DNA of 64,000 nucleotides from Streptomyces qinglanensis (GTDB lineage Bacteria > Actinomycetota > Actinomycetes > Streptomycetales > Streptomycetaceae). The DNA lies in the NCBI RefSeq assembly GCF_900111245.1, contig NZ_FOGO01000003.1, forward strand, positions 496,001 to 560,000, in the 5' to 3' direction. Under the pieces are notes generated by a model, which saw nothing but the letters and a program-made list of their open reading frames with translations, made no database searches and was not told the DNA's origin. A program made the translations under genes and the position numbers. Within the stretch, counting starts at the first letter, position 1; each line of letters opens with the position of its first letter. This document shows, one piece after another, positions 9,211 to 17,497 of the stretch.

Positions 9211-9900
9211 ATGGGGACTACACCGACAGACCGAGCCGACCGGAGCGACCGGGCCGACCGGGCCGACCGGGCCGACCGGGCCGAGAGCACCGGGCAGCGC
9301 CGCCGGGAACTGCTGGAGGCCGCAGAGCGGGTCGTGCTCCGCGAAGGCCCGGGGGCCTCCATGAACGCGATCGCCGCCGAGGCGGGCATCACCAAGCCCA
9401 TCCTCTACCGGCACTTCGGCGACAAGGGCGGCCTCTACCGCGCGCTCGCCTCCCGGCACACCGAAGCACTGCTGACCTCGCTGCGGGCCGCGCTCGACGC
9501 ACCCCGGGAGCGGCGGGAGCGCGTCGAGGCCACTCTGGACACCTATCTGGCCGCCATCGAGGCACATCCGCAGGTCTACCGGTTCCTGATGCATCCGGCC
9601 GAGGGCGGCTCGTCCGGCAGCGAGCGGGGATTCGACGTGGGGCAGCACTCCGCCCCGCTGCTGCGACAACTGGGCGAGGAACTGGGCGAGGTGATCGCCG
9701 AACGGCTCGACCTGGGCCCGGAGGGCGAGGAGCTGGCCCGGGTGTGGGGGCACGGCATCGTCGGCATGATGCACGCCGCCGGGGACTGGTGGCTGCGCGA
9801 GCAGCCCTGCGACCGGGCCCGGCTGGTGAGGCACCTGGCCGATCTGCTGTGGGGCAGGCTGGCCGCCGCAGGTGACCGGGTGGGAGGCGCCCGGTTCTGA
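9211..9900 (+). CDS. TetR family transcriptional regulator
   Basis: 229 aa. After a repetitive N-terminus (six Asp-Arg-Ala/Ser triplets from a 9-bp tandem repeat) comes a canonical TetR helix-turn-helix: RRRELLEAAERVVLREGPGASMNAIAAEAGITKPILYRHFGDKGGLYRAL at about residues 30-80. The C-terminal part is all-helical ligand-binding domain with WGHGIVGMMHAAGDWWL. Probably represses the divergent acyl-CoA dehydrogenase and itself, responding to an acyl-CoA or related ligand (inference from context). GGGGAGAAG precedes the ATG. Confidence 0.9.
   Translation: MGTTPTDRADRSDRADRADRADRAESTGQRRRELLEAAERVVLREGPGASMNAIAAEAGITKPILYRHFGDKGGLYRALASRHTEALLTSLRAALDAPRERRERVEATLDTYLAAIEAHPQVYRFLMHPAEGGSSGSERGFDVGQHSAPLLRQLGEELGEVIAERLDLGPEGEELARVWGHGIVGMMHAAGDWWLREQPCDRARLVRHLADLLWGRLAAAGDRVGGARF
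9228..9281 (+). repeat. 9-bp tandem repeat, six units, in frame
   Basis: GACCGGGCC units; the last four (9246-9281) are identical, the first two differ by one or two bases. Each codes Asp-Arg-Ala or Asp-Arg-Ser at the start of the TetR protein. Confidence 0.95.
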
Positions 9901-9973
9901 CAGCCGCGCGGCCGCCCGGCACCGGGACGGCGCCGATCCGCTCCGCAGGCGGTGCGGCCCCGCGTGGGAGCCG

Positions 9974-10543
9974 TCAGCCCCGGCCGGAGCCCTCCGGGGC
10001 CGGGCGCGACCACGACGCCCTGCGTACCGCCCGCAGTGTACGGCGCCGGGCCGGACCGGTGAGCCGCTCGGTGTAGACGCGGCCCTCCAGGTGGTCGCAC
10101 TCGTGCTGGAGGCAGCGCGCGAAGAAGCCGGTGCCCTCGATCCGCACCGGGGCCCCGGTGAGATCCTCGCCCTCGACGACGGCCAGGTCGGCGCGCGGGG
10201 TGGGGGCCTCGAGGCCGGGCAGCGAGAGGCAGCCCTCAGGGCCGCGCACGGTCACCCCCTCGACACGCACCAGCCGCGGATTGACCACGTGGCCCCGGTG
10301 GCGCCGGTCCTCGTCGTCGGGGCAGTCGTAGACGAACACCCGCAGCGGCACCCCGATCTGGCAGGCGGCCAGCCCGACCCCGCGGGCCGCGTACATCGAC
10401 GCGTACAGGTCCTCCACCAGCGCGGGCAGCGCCCGGCGGGCGTCCCCGTCCACCGGGCGGCCGGGGGTGTGCAGCACCGGGTCGCCGTAGGTACGCAGCG
10501 GATGCACCGCACCCGTACTGCCGGGGATGGGGCCGCGTCGCAT
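9974..10543 (-). CDS. def: Peptide deformylase
   Basis: 189-aa metalloenzyme removing the N-formyl group from new proteins. All three family motifs are present: GVGLAACQ (residues 55-62), EGCLS (103-107, metal-ligand Cys) and HECDH (147-151, two metal-ligand His and catalytic Glu-148). The second position of the last motif is usually HEFDH or HEYDH; Cys is a tolerated variant. The C-terminus is extended by an Arg-rich tail of about 35 residues. The ATG at 10543 has no ribosome-binding site but TAGGCT seven bases upstream, so translation is probably leaderless. Streptomycetes usually have several deformylases; this is not next to fmt. Confidence 0.92.
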   Translation of the reverse strand: MRRGPIPGSTGAVHPLRTYGDPVLHTPGRPVDGDARRALPALVEDLYASMYAARGVGLAACQIGVPLRVFVYDCPDDEDRRHRGHVVNPRLVRVEGVTVRGPEGCLSLPGLEAPTPRADLAVVEGEDLTGAPVRIEGTGFFARCLQHECDHLEGRVYTERLTGPARRRTLRAVRRASWSRPAPEGSGRG

Positions 10544-10550
10544 GCCCGCC

Positions 10551-10556
10551 AGCCTA
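10551..10556 (-). promoter_or_regulatory. -10 element, leaderless layout (def)
   Basis: TAGGCT on the minus strand, seven bases before the def start codon. Confidence 0.5.
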
Positions 10557-10660
10557 CGCCGGAGCCCGCGGTGCCGATCTTCCCAGGGTGGCGCGGTCAG
10601 GGGTGCGGCCGGATCTCGGTAGGCTTCTCTTCTACGCGAGGGGCAAGGAGGTTCACACAC

Positions 10661-11899
10661 ATGGCAGGCAACACGGAGCCGCTGTCGCCGCGGTCCCGGC
10701 TGGCCGTGACGGCGGGCAAGGCGGCCGCGGCGGTGTCGCGGGCTGCGGGCCGCGGCAGCGGGTCGGTGATCGGCGGCAAGGTAGCGCTCAGACTCGACCC
10801 CGACCTGCTGCAGCGGCTTGCCCAGCACCTGGACGTGATCCTGGTGTCCGCCACCAACGGCAAGACGACGACCACCCGGCTGATCGCCGAGGCGCTGCGC
10901 GCCAACGGCGAGGTGGTCTCCAACGCGCTGGGCGCCAACATGCCTGCCGGAATCACCTCGGCACTGGCCGGCGGCTCCAGCGCCCGCTACGGCGTCATCG
11001 AGGTGGACGAGAAGTATCTGTCCGGTGTGGCCAAGGACGTCACGCCCAAGGCCATGGCGCTGCTGAACCTCTCGCGTGACCAGCTCGACCGCGCCGGTGA
11101 GACCCGGATGCTCGCCGAGCGCTGGCGCGAGGGCCTCTCGGGGCAGCAGGCAGTGATCATCGCCAACGCCGACGACCCGCTGGTGGTCTGGGCCGCCTCC
11201 TCCTCACCCAATGTGGTGTGGGTCGCCGCGGGCCAGGAGTGGAAGGACGACGCCTGGTCCTGCCCGGCGTGCGGCGGGGTGATGCAGCGTCCCGGCGACG
11301 ACTGGTTCTGCGCCGAGTGCGGCTTCCGCCGCCCGACGCCGACCTGGGCGCTCTCCGGCGACCACGTCCTGGACCCGCACGGCTCGGCCTGGCCCATCCA
11401 CCTGCAGCTCCCGGGCCGTGCCAACAAGGCGAACGCCGCCACCTCCGCGGCCGTGGCCGCCGCCTTCGGGGTGCCCCCGCAGGTCGCGCTGGAGCGGATG
11501 TACGCGGTCAAGGCCGTCGCGGGACGGTACGACGTGGTGCAGTACCAGGGCCGGGACATGCGGCTGCTGCTGGCCAAGAACCCCGCCGGCTGGCTGGAGA
11601 CCTTCTCGCTGATCGACCCGCCGCCCACCCCGGTGATCCTCTCGGTGAACGCGCGCAGCGCCGACGGCACCGACACCTCGTGGCTGTGGGACGTCGACTA
11701 CGGGCGGCTGGCCGGGCACCCGATCTGCGTCATCGGCGACCGCAAGCTCGACCTCGCGGTCCGGCTGGAGGTCGCGGGTGTGGACTTCCAGGTGTGCGAG
11801 AGCCCCGAGGACGCGGTACGCCGCTGCCCGCCCGGGCGGATCGAGACGATCGCGAACTACACCGCGTTCCAGGACCTGCGGCGCGCCGTCGGCAACTGA
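10661..11899 (+). CDS. murT: Lipid II isoglutaminyl synthase, subunit MurT
   Basis: 412-aa Mur-ligase-like subunit that amidates the alpha-carboxyl of D-Glu in the peptidoglycan stem, using ammonia from GatD. Seen: ATP P-loop ATNGKTTTTR (about 64-73), a Cys4 zinc ribbon inserted in the central domain (Cys-201, 204, 217, 220), the RYDVVQYQGRD region and the C-terminal DUF1727 domain that docks GatD. AAGGAG lies close upstream of the ATG. gatD follows after 70 nt, giving the expected two-gene operon. Confidence 0.95.
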   Translation: MAGNTEPLSPRSRLAVTAGKAAAAVSRAAGRGSGSVIGGKVALRLDPDLLQRLAQHLDVILVSATNGKTTTTRLIAEALRANGEVVSNALGANMPAGITSALAGGSSARYGVIEVDEKYLSGVAKDVTPKAMALLNLSRDQLDRAGETRMLAERWREGLSGQQAVIIANADDPLVVWAASSSPNVVWVAAGQEWKDDAWSCPACGGVMQRPGDDWFCAECGFRRPTPTWALSGDHVLDPHGSAWPIHLQLPGRANKANAATSAAVAAAFGVPPQVALERMYAVKAVAGRYDVVQYQGRDMRLLLAKNPAGWLETFSLIDPPPTPVILSVNARSADGTDTSWLWDVDYGRLAGHPICVIGDRKLDLAVRLEVAGVDFQVCESPEDAVRRCPPGRIETIANYTAFQDLRRAVGN

Positions 11900-11969
11900 T
11901 CACCCGTATCTTGGGGATCCGGGCCCTCGCACGCCCGACCCTTTCGACCCGCTCAAGGAGACTGGCGGC

Positions 11970-12698
11970 ATGAGTGACACGAGTCTGCGTCTGGTATGGG
12001 TCTACCCGGACCTGCTGAGCACGTACGGCGACCAGGGCAACGCGCTCGTGGTGGAGCGGCGGGCGCGGCAGCGCGGGCTGGACGTCCAGCGACTGGACGT
12101 CCGGTCCGACCAGCCGATCCCGACGTCCGGCGACATCTATCTGATCGGCGGCGGCGAGGACCGTCCGCAGCGGCTGGCGTCCGAGCGGCTGCTGCGGGAC
12201 GGCGGTCTGAACCGGGCCGTGGACAACGGCGCCATCGTCTTCGCGGTGTGTGCCGGGTACCAGATCATGGGCCACGAGTTCGTCAACGACCTCGGGGAGC
12301 GCTCCGCGGGGCTCGGGCTGCTGGACGTGGTCAGCGGCCGCGGCGAGGCCGAGCGGTGCGTGGGCGACGTCCTCGGCGACGCCGACGAGCAGTTGCGCCT
12401 CCCCCAGCTCACCGGCTTCGAGAACCACCAGGGCGTCACGCACCTCGGCCCCGGCGTGCGCCCGCTCGCCCGGGTGCAGCTCGGCCACGGCAACGGGACC
12501 GGCGACGGGACCGAGGGTGCCTGGCGGGACACCGTCTTCGGGACGTACCTGCACGGTCCGGTGCTGGCGCGCAACCCGCAGATCGCCGATCTGCTGATCA
12601 AGCTGTCGCTCGACGTGAACGCGCTGCCACCGACCGACGACACCTGGTACGAGGCGCTGCGCCAGGAGCGGATCGCCGCGGCGACACAGCCCGCCTGA
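11970..12698 (+). CDS. gatD: Lipid II isoglutaminyl synthase, glutaminase subunit GatD
   Basis: 242-aa class I (triad) glutamine amidotransferase providing ammonia to MurT. Nucleophile Cys-94 in VFAVCAGYQIMG and catalytic His-195 in GTYLHGPVL; the positions match the family layout. The N-terminus LVWVYPDLLSTYGDQGN is diagnostic for GatD. AAGGAG ribosome-binding site ten bases before the ATG. Ends before a strong hairpin. Confidence 0.95.
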   Translation: MSDTSLRLVWVYPDLLSTYGDQGNALVVERRARQRGLDVQRLDVRSDQPIPTSGDIYLIGGGEDRPQRLASERLLRDGGLNRAVDNGAIVFAVCAGYQIMGHEFVNDLGERSAGLGLLDVVSGRGEAERCVGDVLGDADEQLRLPQLTGFENHQGVTHLGPGVRPLARVQLGHGNGTGDGTEGAWRDTVFGTYLHGPVLARNPQIADLLIKLSLDVNALPPTDDTWYEALRQERIAAATQPA

Positions 12699-12737
12699 CC
12701 CGCCCCCGGCGCTGTCCGGCCGGAAAGCGGTGCCGAC

Positions 12738-12781
12738 CCGCCCGTGTCGGCCGCCCCCGTGCGGGCGGCCGACACGGGCGG
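12738..12781. terminator. Terminator of murT-gatD
   Basis: Perfect 19-bp stem (12738-12756 with 12763-12781), loop CCGTGC. Confidence 0.8.
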
Positions 12782-12826
12782 TTCTAGTCTGGTGCGGGCT
12801 TATCGGTCGGTTGCGGGAGAGTTCGG

Positions 12827-13783
12827 ATGGATCACGGCGAGCACGGCATGACGATGGACCTGCCACCGTTCACGGTGGCGCGGGGTCTGGAGTTCACGGG
12901 TGAGCCCTTCTTCCTGTTCGGATGCCTGCTCGGGCTCGCACTGTACGGCTGGGGGGTGGCGCGGCTGCGGCGCCGCGGCGACGCCTGGCCGGTGAGCCGC
13001 ACGGTGGCCTTCACGACGGGTGTGGCGACCGTGGTGCTGGTGATGTGCACGGGGCTCAACGACTACGGCATGGTGCTCTTCAGCGTGCACATGGTGCAGC
13101 ACATGGTGATCAGCATGCTCTCGCCGATCCTGCTGCTGCTGGGCGCACCCGTCACCCTCGCGCTGCGCGCCCTGCCCTCGGCGGCACGCAGCCGGGGGAT
13201 GCGCCGGGGCCCCCGGGAGGTGCTGGTGGCCTTCCTGCACAGCCGCTACGTGCGGGTGATCTCCCATCCCGCGTTCACCATCCCGCTGTTCATCGCCAGC
13301 CTGTACGCGCTCTACTTCACTCCGCTGTTCGACCTGCTGATGGGCTCCATGGCCGGGCACATCGCGATGATGGTGCACTTCCTCGCCGTGGGGCTGGTCT
13401 TCTTCTGGCCGATCATGGGGGTGGACCCGGGTCCGCACCGGCCGGGGTACGTGATGCGGATGCTGGAGCTGTTCGCGGGGATGCCGTTCCACGCCTTCTT
13501 CGGGATCGCGCTGATGATGGCCTCCGAGCCGGTGACGGAGACCTACGCGGACCCGCCCGCCTCGCTGGGGGTCAGCGCCCTCGCCGACCAGAACGCGGCC
13601 GGTGGGATCGCGTGGGCGTTCAGCGAGATCCCCTCGGTGCTGGTGCTGATCGCGCTGGTCTTCCAGTGGTACGTCACCGAGCAGCGGCAGGCCCGCCGCC
13701 GTGACCGCCGGGCCGACCGGGACGGCGACAAGGAACTGGTGGCCTACAACGCCTACCTCGCCGCGCTGCAGACCAAGGGGTGA
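12827..13783 (+). CDS. Cytochrome c oxidase assembly protein, CtaG/CopD-like membrane protein
   Basis: 318-aa membrane protein with about seven hydrophobic helices, Met/His-rich N-terminus (MDHGEHGMTM) and conserved histidines within helices (VHMVQHMVIS, GHIAMMVHFL, GMPFHAFFGIALM). This matches the caa3_CtaG family, thought to deliver copper to cytochrome oxidase from the membrane outer face. The last 40 residues are a charged cytoplasmic tail. ATG at 12827 preceded by GGGAGAG; a TAGTCT hexamer at 12785-12790 is a candidate -10. Followed by a small membrane protein gene. Confidence 0.88.
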   Translation: MDHGEHGMTMDLPPFTVARGLEFTGEPFFLFGCLLGLALYGWGVARLRRRGDAWPVSRTVAFTTGVATVVLVMCTGLNDYGMVLFSVHMVQHMVISMLSPILLLLGAPVTLALRALPSAARSRGMRRGPREVLVAFLHSRYVRVISHPAFTIPLFIASLYALYFTPLFDLLMGSMAGHIAMMVHFLAVGLVFFWPIMGVDPGPHRPGYVMRMLELFAGMPFHAFFGIALMMASEPVTETYADPPASLGVSALADQNAAGGIAWAFSEIPSVLVLIALVFQWYVTEQRQARRRDRRADRDGDKELVAYNAYLAALQTKG

Positions 13784-13977
13784 CCGCCCGTCGGCCCTGG
13801 GCACCCGGCCCGGGACCGCGCCTCCGGTCCGGGCCCTCGGGGGGCCGAGGAGTGCGACCGGTCGCCCCGGGTGCGCGGTGGCGCACGGGGCCCCGAACGG
13901 GTGACGATGGAAGTCGGCCGCGGCCCCTGTGCGTGCGCGCCGTGCATCCCGGGGCCGCCGGGAGGAGGACGGTTGTC
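13784..13977. other. Intergenic region with GC-rich hairpin
   Basis: Holds an imperfect inverted repeat at about 13807-13836 (GGCCCGGGACCG against CGGTCCGGGCC) that probably ends the ctaG-like transcript. No gene seen. Confidence 0.45.
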
Positions 13978-14151
13978 ATGGCTGGGTTGACGCGGATGCC
14001 GGTGTCCACGAAGGCGATGACCGTGTGCACGGTCGTGGGCCTGGTGGTGGTGACGGCGTACACCGCGGCACTGGGGAGCAGCGGATGGCTGTGGTTCTGC
14101 TGGGTGGTACTGGGGCTGGTCACCCTGGGTGTGTTCGCGACCAGGGACTGA
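13978..14151 (+). CDS. Small two-helix membrane protein, unknown function
   Basis: 57 aa: short basic N-terminus (MAGLTRMPVSTKAM), two hydrophobic segments (about residues 13-30 and 36-52) and the ending FATRD. The very strong GGAGGAGG eight bases before the ATG is the main evidence that it is translated. I do not recognise a named family. It follows the CtaG-like gene, which may mean a shared role in the membrane, but a hairpin separates them. Confidence 0.7.
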   Translation: MAGLTRMPVSTKAMTVCTVVGLVVVTAYTAALGSSGWLWFCWVVLGLVTLGVFATRD

Positions 14152-14315
14152 GCCGGGGCTCCAGCGGCTGAGCGGAGCGGGCCGGGGGCGGGCCGGCCAT
14201 GGAGCGGACCACTCCCCCGGGCCGGAGGGCCGGACCCGGTCCGGGCGGGCAGGCCGGACCGGCGGACCAGGACCAGGACCAGGGCCGGCGGGCCGTCCAG
14301 CTCCGGAACGTCGTG

Positions 14316-14363
14316 CGAGGGCCGGGCCCGCACCCTGGCATCAGGGTGCGGGCCCGGCCCTCG
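14316..14363. terminator. Bidirectional terminator, 22-bp perfect stem
   Basis: Arms 14316-14337 and 14342-14363 with loop GCAT, between the small membrane protein gene and the oppositely oriented DJ-1/PfpI gene. Confidence 0.8.
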
Positions 14364-14370
14364 AACGTCG

Positions 14371-14411
14371 CGGGTGACCGGTCGGCGCACAGCACGGCGA
14401 CCGGTCACCCG
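14371..14411. terminator. Second hairpin, 14-bp perfect stem
   Basis: Arms 14371-14384 and 14398-14411 with a 13-base loop, just after the previous hairpin and nearest to the PfpI stop codon. Confidence 0.55.
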
Positions 14412-14444
14412 TCGGCCACCCGCACATCCCGAGGGCCGTGCCGG

Positions 14445-14984
14445 TCAGCCCCCGGCGGCGAACTCGGCCAGCAGCGCGTTGTCGAACGCCTGGAGGTCGT
14501 CCGGCCTGCGGCTGGTGATCAGCTTGTTGCCGCCGGCACCGCAGACCTTGACCTGCTCGTCGACCCAGGTGCCGCCTGCGTTGCGGATGTCGGTGCGCAG
14601 GCTGGGGTACGAGGTCAGGGTGCGCCCGCGCACCACGTCGGCCTCGATCAGGGTCCAGGGGGCGTGGCAGATGGCGGCCACGGGCAGCCCCGCGTCGAAG
14701 AACCCCCGCACGAACCCGACGGCGTTCTTGTCGGTGCGCAGCAGGTCCGGGTTGGCGACCCCGCCGGGCAGCACGAGCCCGTCGAAGCGGGTCGGATCAG
14801 CTTGGGAGACGAGCTGATCGACGGGGAAGGTGTCGGCCCGGTCCAGGTGGTCGAACGCCTGGACGGCCTCTCCGCGCGTGGAGAGCAGGACCGGCGTGCC
14901 GCCGGCCTGCTCGACGGCCTCCCAGGGAGCGGTCAGCTCGATCTGCTCGGCGCCCTCGGGCGCGACGAGAAAGGCCACTCGCAC
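14445..14984 (-). CDS. DJ-1/PfpI family protein
   Basis: 179-aa class I amidotransferase-fold protein. Nucleophile-elbow cysteine in AAICHAPWTLIEADVVRGRTLTSYPS and the preceding GLVLPGG strand are typical of the PfpI branch, whose members act as proteases, glyoxalases or deglycases; the exact role here is open. The GTG at 14984 gives the usual N-terminus MRVAFLVAPEG; other GTG codons at 14993 and 15020 would add 3-12 residues, and GGAAGGGA lies upstream of all the shorter options. A monocistronic gene. Confidence 0.85.
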   Translation of the reverse strand: MRVAFLVAPEGAEQIELTAPWEAVEQAGGTPVLLSTRGEAVQAFDHLDRADTFPVDQLVSQADPTRFDGLVLPGGVANPDLLRTDKNAVGFVRGFFDAGLPVAAICHAPWTLIEADVVRGRTLTSYPSLRTDIRNAGGTWVDEQVKVCGAGGNKLITSRRPDDLQAFDNALLAEFAAGG

Positions 14985-15171
14985 GTGCCTCACGTCCCTT
15001 CCGTCGTCTCGGGTGCGCACCTGCGGGTCCCCCGCCGAGCGCCCGCCTATGCCTCCGCGCCCGGGATCCGCGCCGGGGCCTCCGGTGCCGCGGACCCCGG
15101 GCGCGGACCCCGGGCGCGGACCCCGGGCGCGGGGACCGGGCGCGGGGACCGGAGCAGGGCCGGGAGGCGGG

Positions 15172-16086
15172 TCAGCCGGCCTCCCGCTGCCCGCCTCCGG
15201 GGGCGTCCGCCGCGTCGCCCGCCTCGGATTCGTGCTGCTTTCCGGACGGCAGCACCGGGTGGCGCCCCAGAATGAAGACTCCGACGACCACCGCCAGCAG
15301 CCCGATCACCTCGCCCGCCAGCGCACCCGGCGTGAGCCGGATGGAGTCCCCCAGGAAGCCGATCCCGCAGGCGATGCCGGCCAGCGGCTCCGCCGCCGTC
15401 AGGGAGGGCAGCGACATCCGCAGCGGGCCGCCCTCGAAGGCGCTCTGCACGAGCACCAGCCCGACCACGGCCAGCCCGACGATGGTGTAGCCCTGCCAGC
15501 TCAGCAGCACACCGACCAGCCCCGACGCGCTGTAGATGTCGCCGACGACCCGGGTCAGGGCGTCCTGCAGACCGTAGAGCGCCCCTGCGGCGGCAGCCAG
15601 CAGCGGCGGCTCCTTGAAGAGTTCGAGGTGCCGCGCGATGAGCACCAGCACCACGGCGATCCCGGCGAGGGTGCCGAACACCAGCCAGTGGCGCAGGGCG
15701 CCGGCCTGGTACTCCGTGCCCTCCGGCCGGCCCGCCACGATGAAGGCGGTCACTCCCCCGCTGAGCAGCACCACCCCGGCCCAGCCCGACCAGCCCAACC
15801 GCTGGCTGCTCAGCCGCCGCGCGAAGAGCATCGCGAAGAGCAGGTTCGTGGCCAGCAGCGGCTCCACGGTGGACAGGTGCCCCTTCATCAGGGCGAACGC
15901 GCTGGTGAGCTGACCGACCACCATGCTGGCGATGCCCAGCAGCCAGCGCGGTACCCGCACCAGGTCCAGGAGCAGCCGGAAGGAGAGCACGTCGGCGGTG
16001 GGCGCGCGGGCGGCGGCGTCCTGTTGCAGCACGAAGCCCAGGCCGAGGAAGCAGGCGGCGACCAGCCCGTAGACGTAGACAGCCAC
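15172..16086 (-). CDS. DMT family transporter
   Basis: 304-aa permease with about nine to ten hydrophobic helices and a hydrophilic C-terminal tail (KQHESEAGDAADAPGG). Pattern of drug/metabolite transporter superfamily proteins: LLATNLLFAMLFARRLSSQRLGWSGWAGVVLLSGG in the first half and LTAAEPLAGIACGIGFLGD in the second. Substrate unknown. The GTG at 16086 is chosen because GGAAAGGGG lies just upstream and the first helix starts there; an ATG 13 codons earlier is possible. Confidence 0.82.
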   Translation of the reverse strand: MAVYVYGLVAACFLGLGFVLQQDAAARAPTADVLSFRLLLDLVRVPRWLLGIASMVVGQLTSAFALMKGHLSTVEPLLATNLLFAMLFARRLSSQRLGWSGWAGVVLLSGGVTAFIVAGRPEGTEYQAGALRHWLVFGTLAGIAVVLVLIARHLELFKEPPLLAAAAGALYGLQDALTRVVGDIYSASGLVGVLLSWQGYTIVGLAVVGLVLVQSAFEGGPLRMSLPSLTAAEPLAGIACGIGFLGDSIRLTPGALAGEVIGLLAVVVGVFILGRHPVLPSGKQHESEAGDAADAPGGGQREAG

Positions 16087-16526
16087 GGGACGCCCCTTTC
16101 CACCGACCGGACGGTACGTACGCATGCCGGTCGACTGCGCTCGCACGCGTCCGCCCCTTCGCCCGGGAACAGCGCCGCCGAGACTAGGCGTCCGCACCCG
16201 GTGACACCACGCCATCCGCCGCGGTGGCGGGCGGCACGCCCCCTAAGCATGAAAGTCCCAGGTCCGAATGGCGCTTCAGCATCCGCGGAGCAGCACCCGG
16301 CGGGGCAGCCACCGCCGCGCGCGTCCAGCCCTGCCGTCCCCCGCCGCCGTCCGGGCGAGCCGCCGGGCCGCCACGGCAGGGCGCCGGCGTCTCTCCCGTA
16401 CCCGGCCCGGCCGAGCCGCCCCCGCTCGCCGAGGCCGCGCCGAGGGCGGCTGTAGCCCCGGCGAGGACACTGGTCCTCCCGGAGGCTCGGGCCGAAGGGA
16501 ACCGCCGACCAGACGGGAGCCGGGAA
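16087..16526. other. 440-bp divergent intergenic region
   Basis: Between the DMT permease and the E2-like acyltransferase. I see no convincing gene, repeat or operator. The sense frame of the acyltransferase stays open upstream but is Pro/Ala/Arg low-complexity and lacks family similarity. Confidence 0.5.
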
Positions 16527-17315
16527 GTGAGAGCGGACCCCTTTCCTCGGGAGCGCCGGCACACCGCGTACTTCCTGCGCGGGATCCGAGCCTGCGCCCC
16601 GGTCTTCCTGGGCGCGGAGGTCGACATGACCGCGGTGCGGCAGCACCAGCGGACGGCCGGGGAACAGGGCGGCAGGCCCTCGACCGTCGCCTACGTGCTG
16701 TACACGGCCGCGCGTGTGCTGGCCGCGCACCCCGAGGCGAACGCCGCACTCCGCGGCGGCATGCGGCCCCGCATCGCCCACTTCGGCACCGTGGCCGCGA
16801 AGCTGGCGCTGGACAAGAGGATGGGCGGGCGCCGGGTCGTCCTCTCGGCGGTGCTGCCGGACCTCCACCTGATGAGCCTTCGGGACATCGCCCGGAACAC
16901 GGCTCGCCTCCGCGCCGGAGACCCGGAATCGATGCCGGAGTTCGCCGGGGTGCGCGTCCTGCACCGGCTGCCGGGACCGCTGGGGCGGCTCGCCTACCGG
17001 GCCGGAACGCGACCGCTGCGCCGCCGCCTCGCCAGCACCGGAACGTTCTCCGTCACCTCTCTGGGACACCGGCCCCTCACCTGGTTCCACTCCGTCGGCA
17101 GCACCACGGTCACCCTCGGCCTGGGGGCGGTCGCCGACCGTCCGGTGGTGCGCGGCGGCACGGTCACCGCAGCGCCCGTGCTGCCGCTCTCCCTCACCTT
17201 CGACCACCGGGTGATCGACGGGGCCGAGGCGGCGGATGTGCTCGGCGCCGTCAAGCACGCCTTGGAGACCTTCGGCCGGGCCGACGCGCACGGCGGTGGC
17301 CCCGCGGGCGGATAG
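16527..17315 (+). CDS. Stand-alone 2-oxoacid dehydrogenase E2-like acyltransferase
   Basis: 262 aa, only the catalytic (chloramphenicol-acetyltransferase-like) domain of dihydrolipoamide acyltransferases: RRHTAYFLRGIRACAPVFLGAEVDMT at the start and the active-site block FDHRVIDGAEAADVL near the C-terminus, where the His of DHRxxDG is the general base. Lipoyl and E1/E3-binding domains are absent, and no E1 or E3 gene is nearby, so it is not part of a dehydrogenase complex encoded here. GTG at 16527 with GGGAG upstream. It precedes an orphan thioesterase; together they may modify an acyl group, which is inference. Confidence 0.75.
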   Translation: MRADPFPRERRHTAYFLRGIRACAPVFLGAEVDMTAVRQHQRTAGEQGGRPSTVAYVLYTAARVLAAHPEANAALRGGMRPRIAHFGTVAAKLALDKRMGGRRVVLSAVLPDLHLMSLRDIARNTARLRAGDPESMPEFAGVRVLHRLPGPLGRLAYRAGTRPLRRRLASTGTFSVTSLGHRPLTWFHSVGSTTVTLGLGAVADRPVVRGGTVTAAPVLPLSLTFDHRVIDGAEAADVLGAVKHALETFGRADAHGGGPAGG

Positions 17316-17435
17316 GGCGCTCGGGCCCGGCGCAGCGGACCTCTGCCGCGGCCGGGAGCGCTGGCCAGGAACCCCCGGTGCCGGCCGTCAGCGGCCACAA
17401 CTCCCCTCTCCTGCGCTCCGGTTGACCCTGCCGTC

Positions 17436-17441
17436 TAGGGT
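17436..17441 (+). promoter_or_regulatory. Candidate -10 element of thioesterase gene
   Basis: TAGGGT 57 nt before the preferred ATG at 17498. Confidence 0.35.
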
Positions 17442-17497
17442 GAGGGGCGAGGGCGTCCGATCCGCCCATGACATCCACACCTTCCGACGGAGTGCGT

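Larger units (their letters stand above)
14152..14444. other. Convergent intergenic region with two strong hairpins
   Basis: No coding sequence supported. Contains AGGACC direct repeats near 14266-14283 and the two perfect hairpins listed separately. Confidence 0.6.

Noticed and set aside
9228..9281. CRISPR-like short repeats (also at 51541-51630 and 7724-7758)
   Set aside because: Units are directly adjacent without spacers and no cas genes are nearby; they are tandem repeats, two of them in coding frame.
16224..16526. Upstream extension of the E2-like acyltransferase by about 100 residues
   Set aside because: Pro/Ala/Arg low-complexity without similarity to lipoyl or peripheral-subunit-binding domains; GTG at 16527 with GGGAG fits the domain start.
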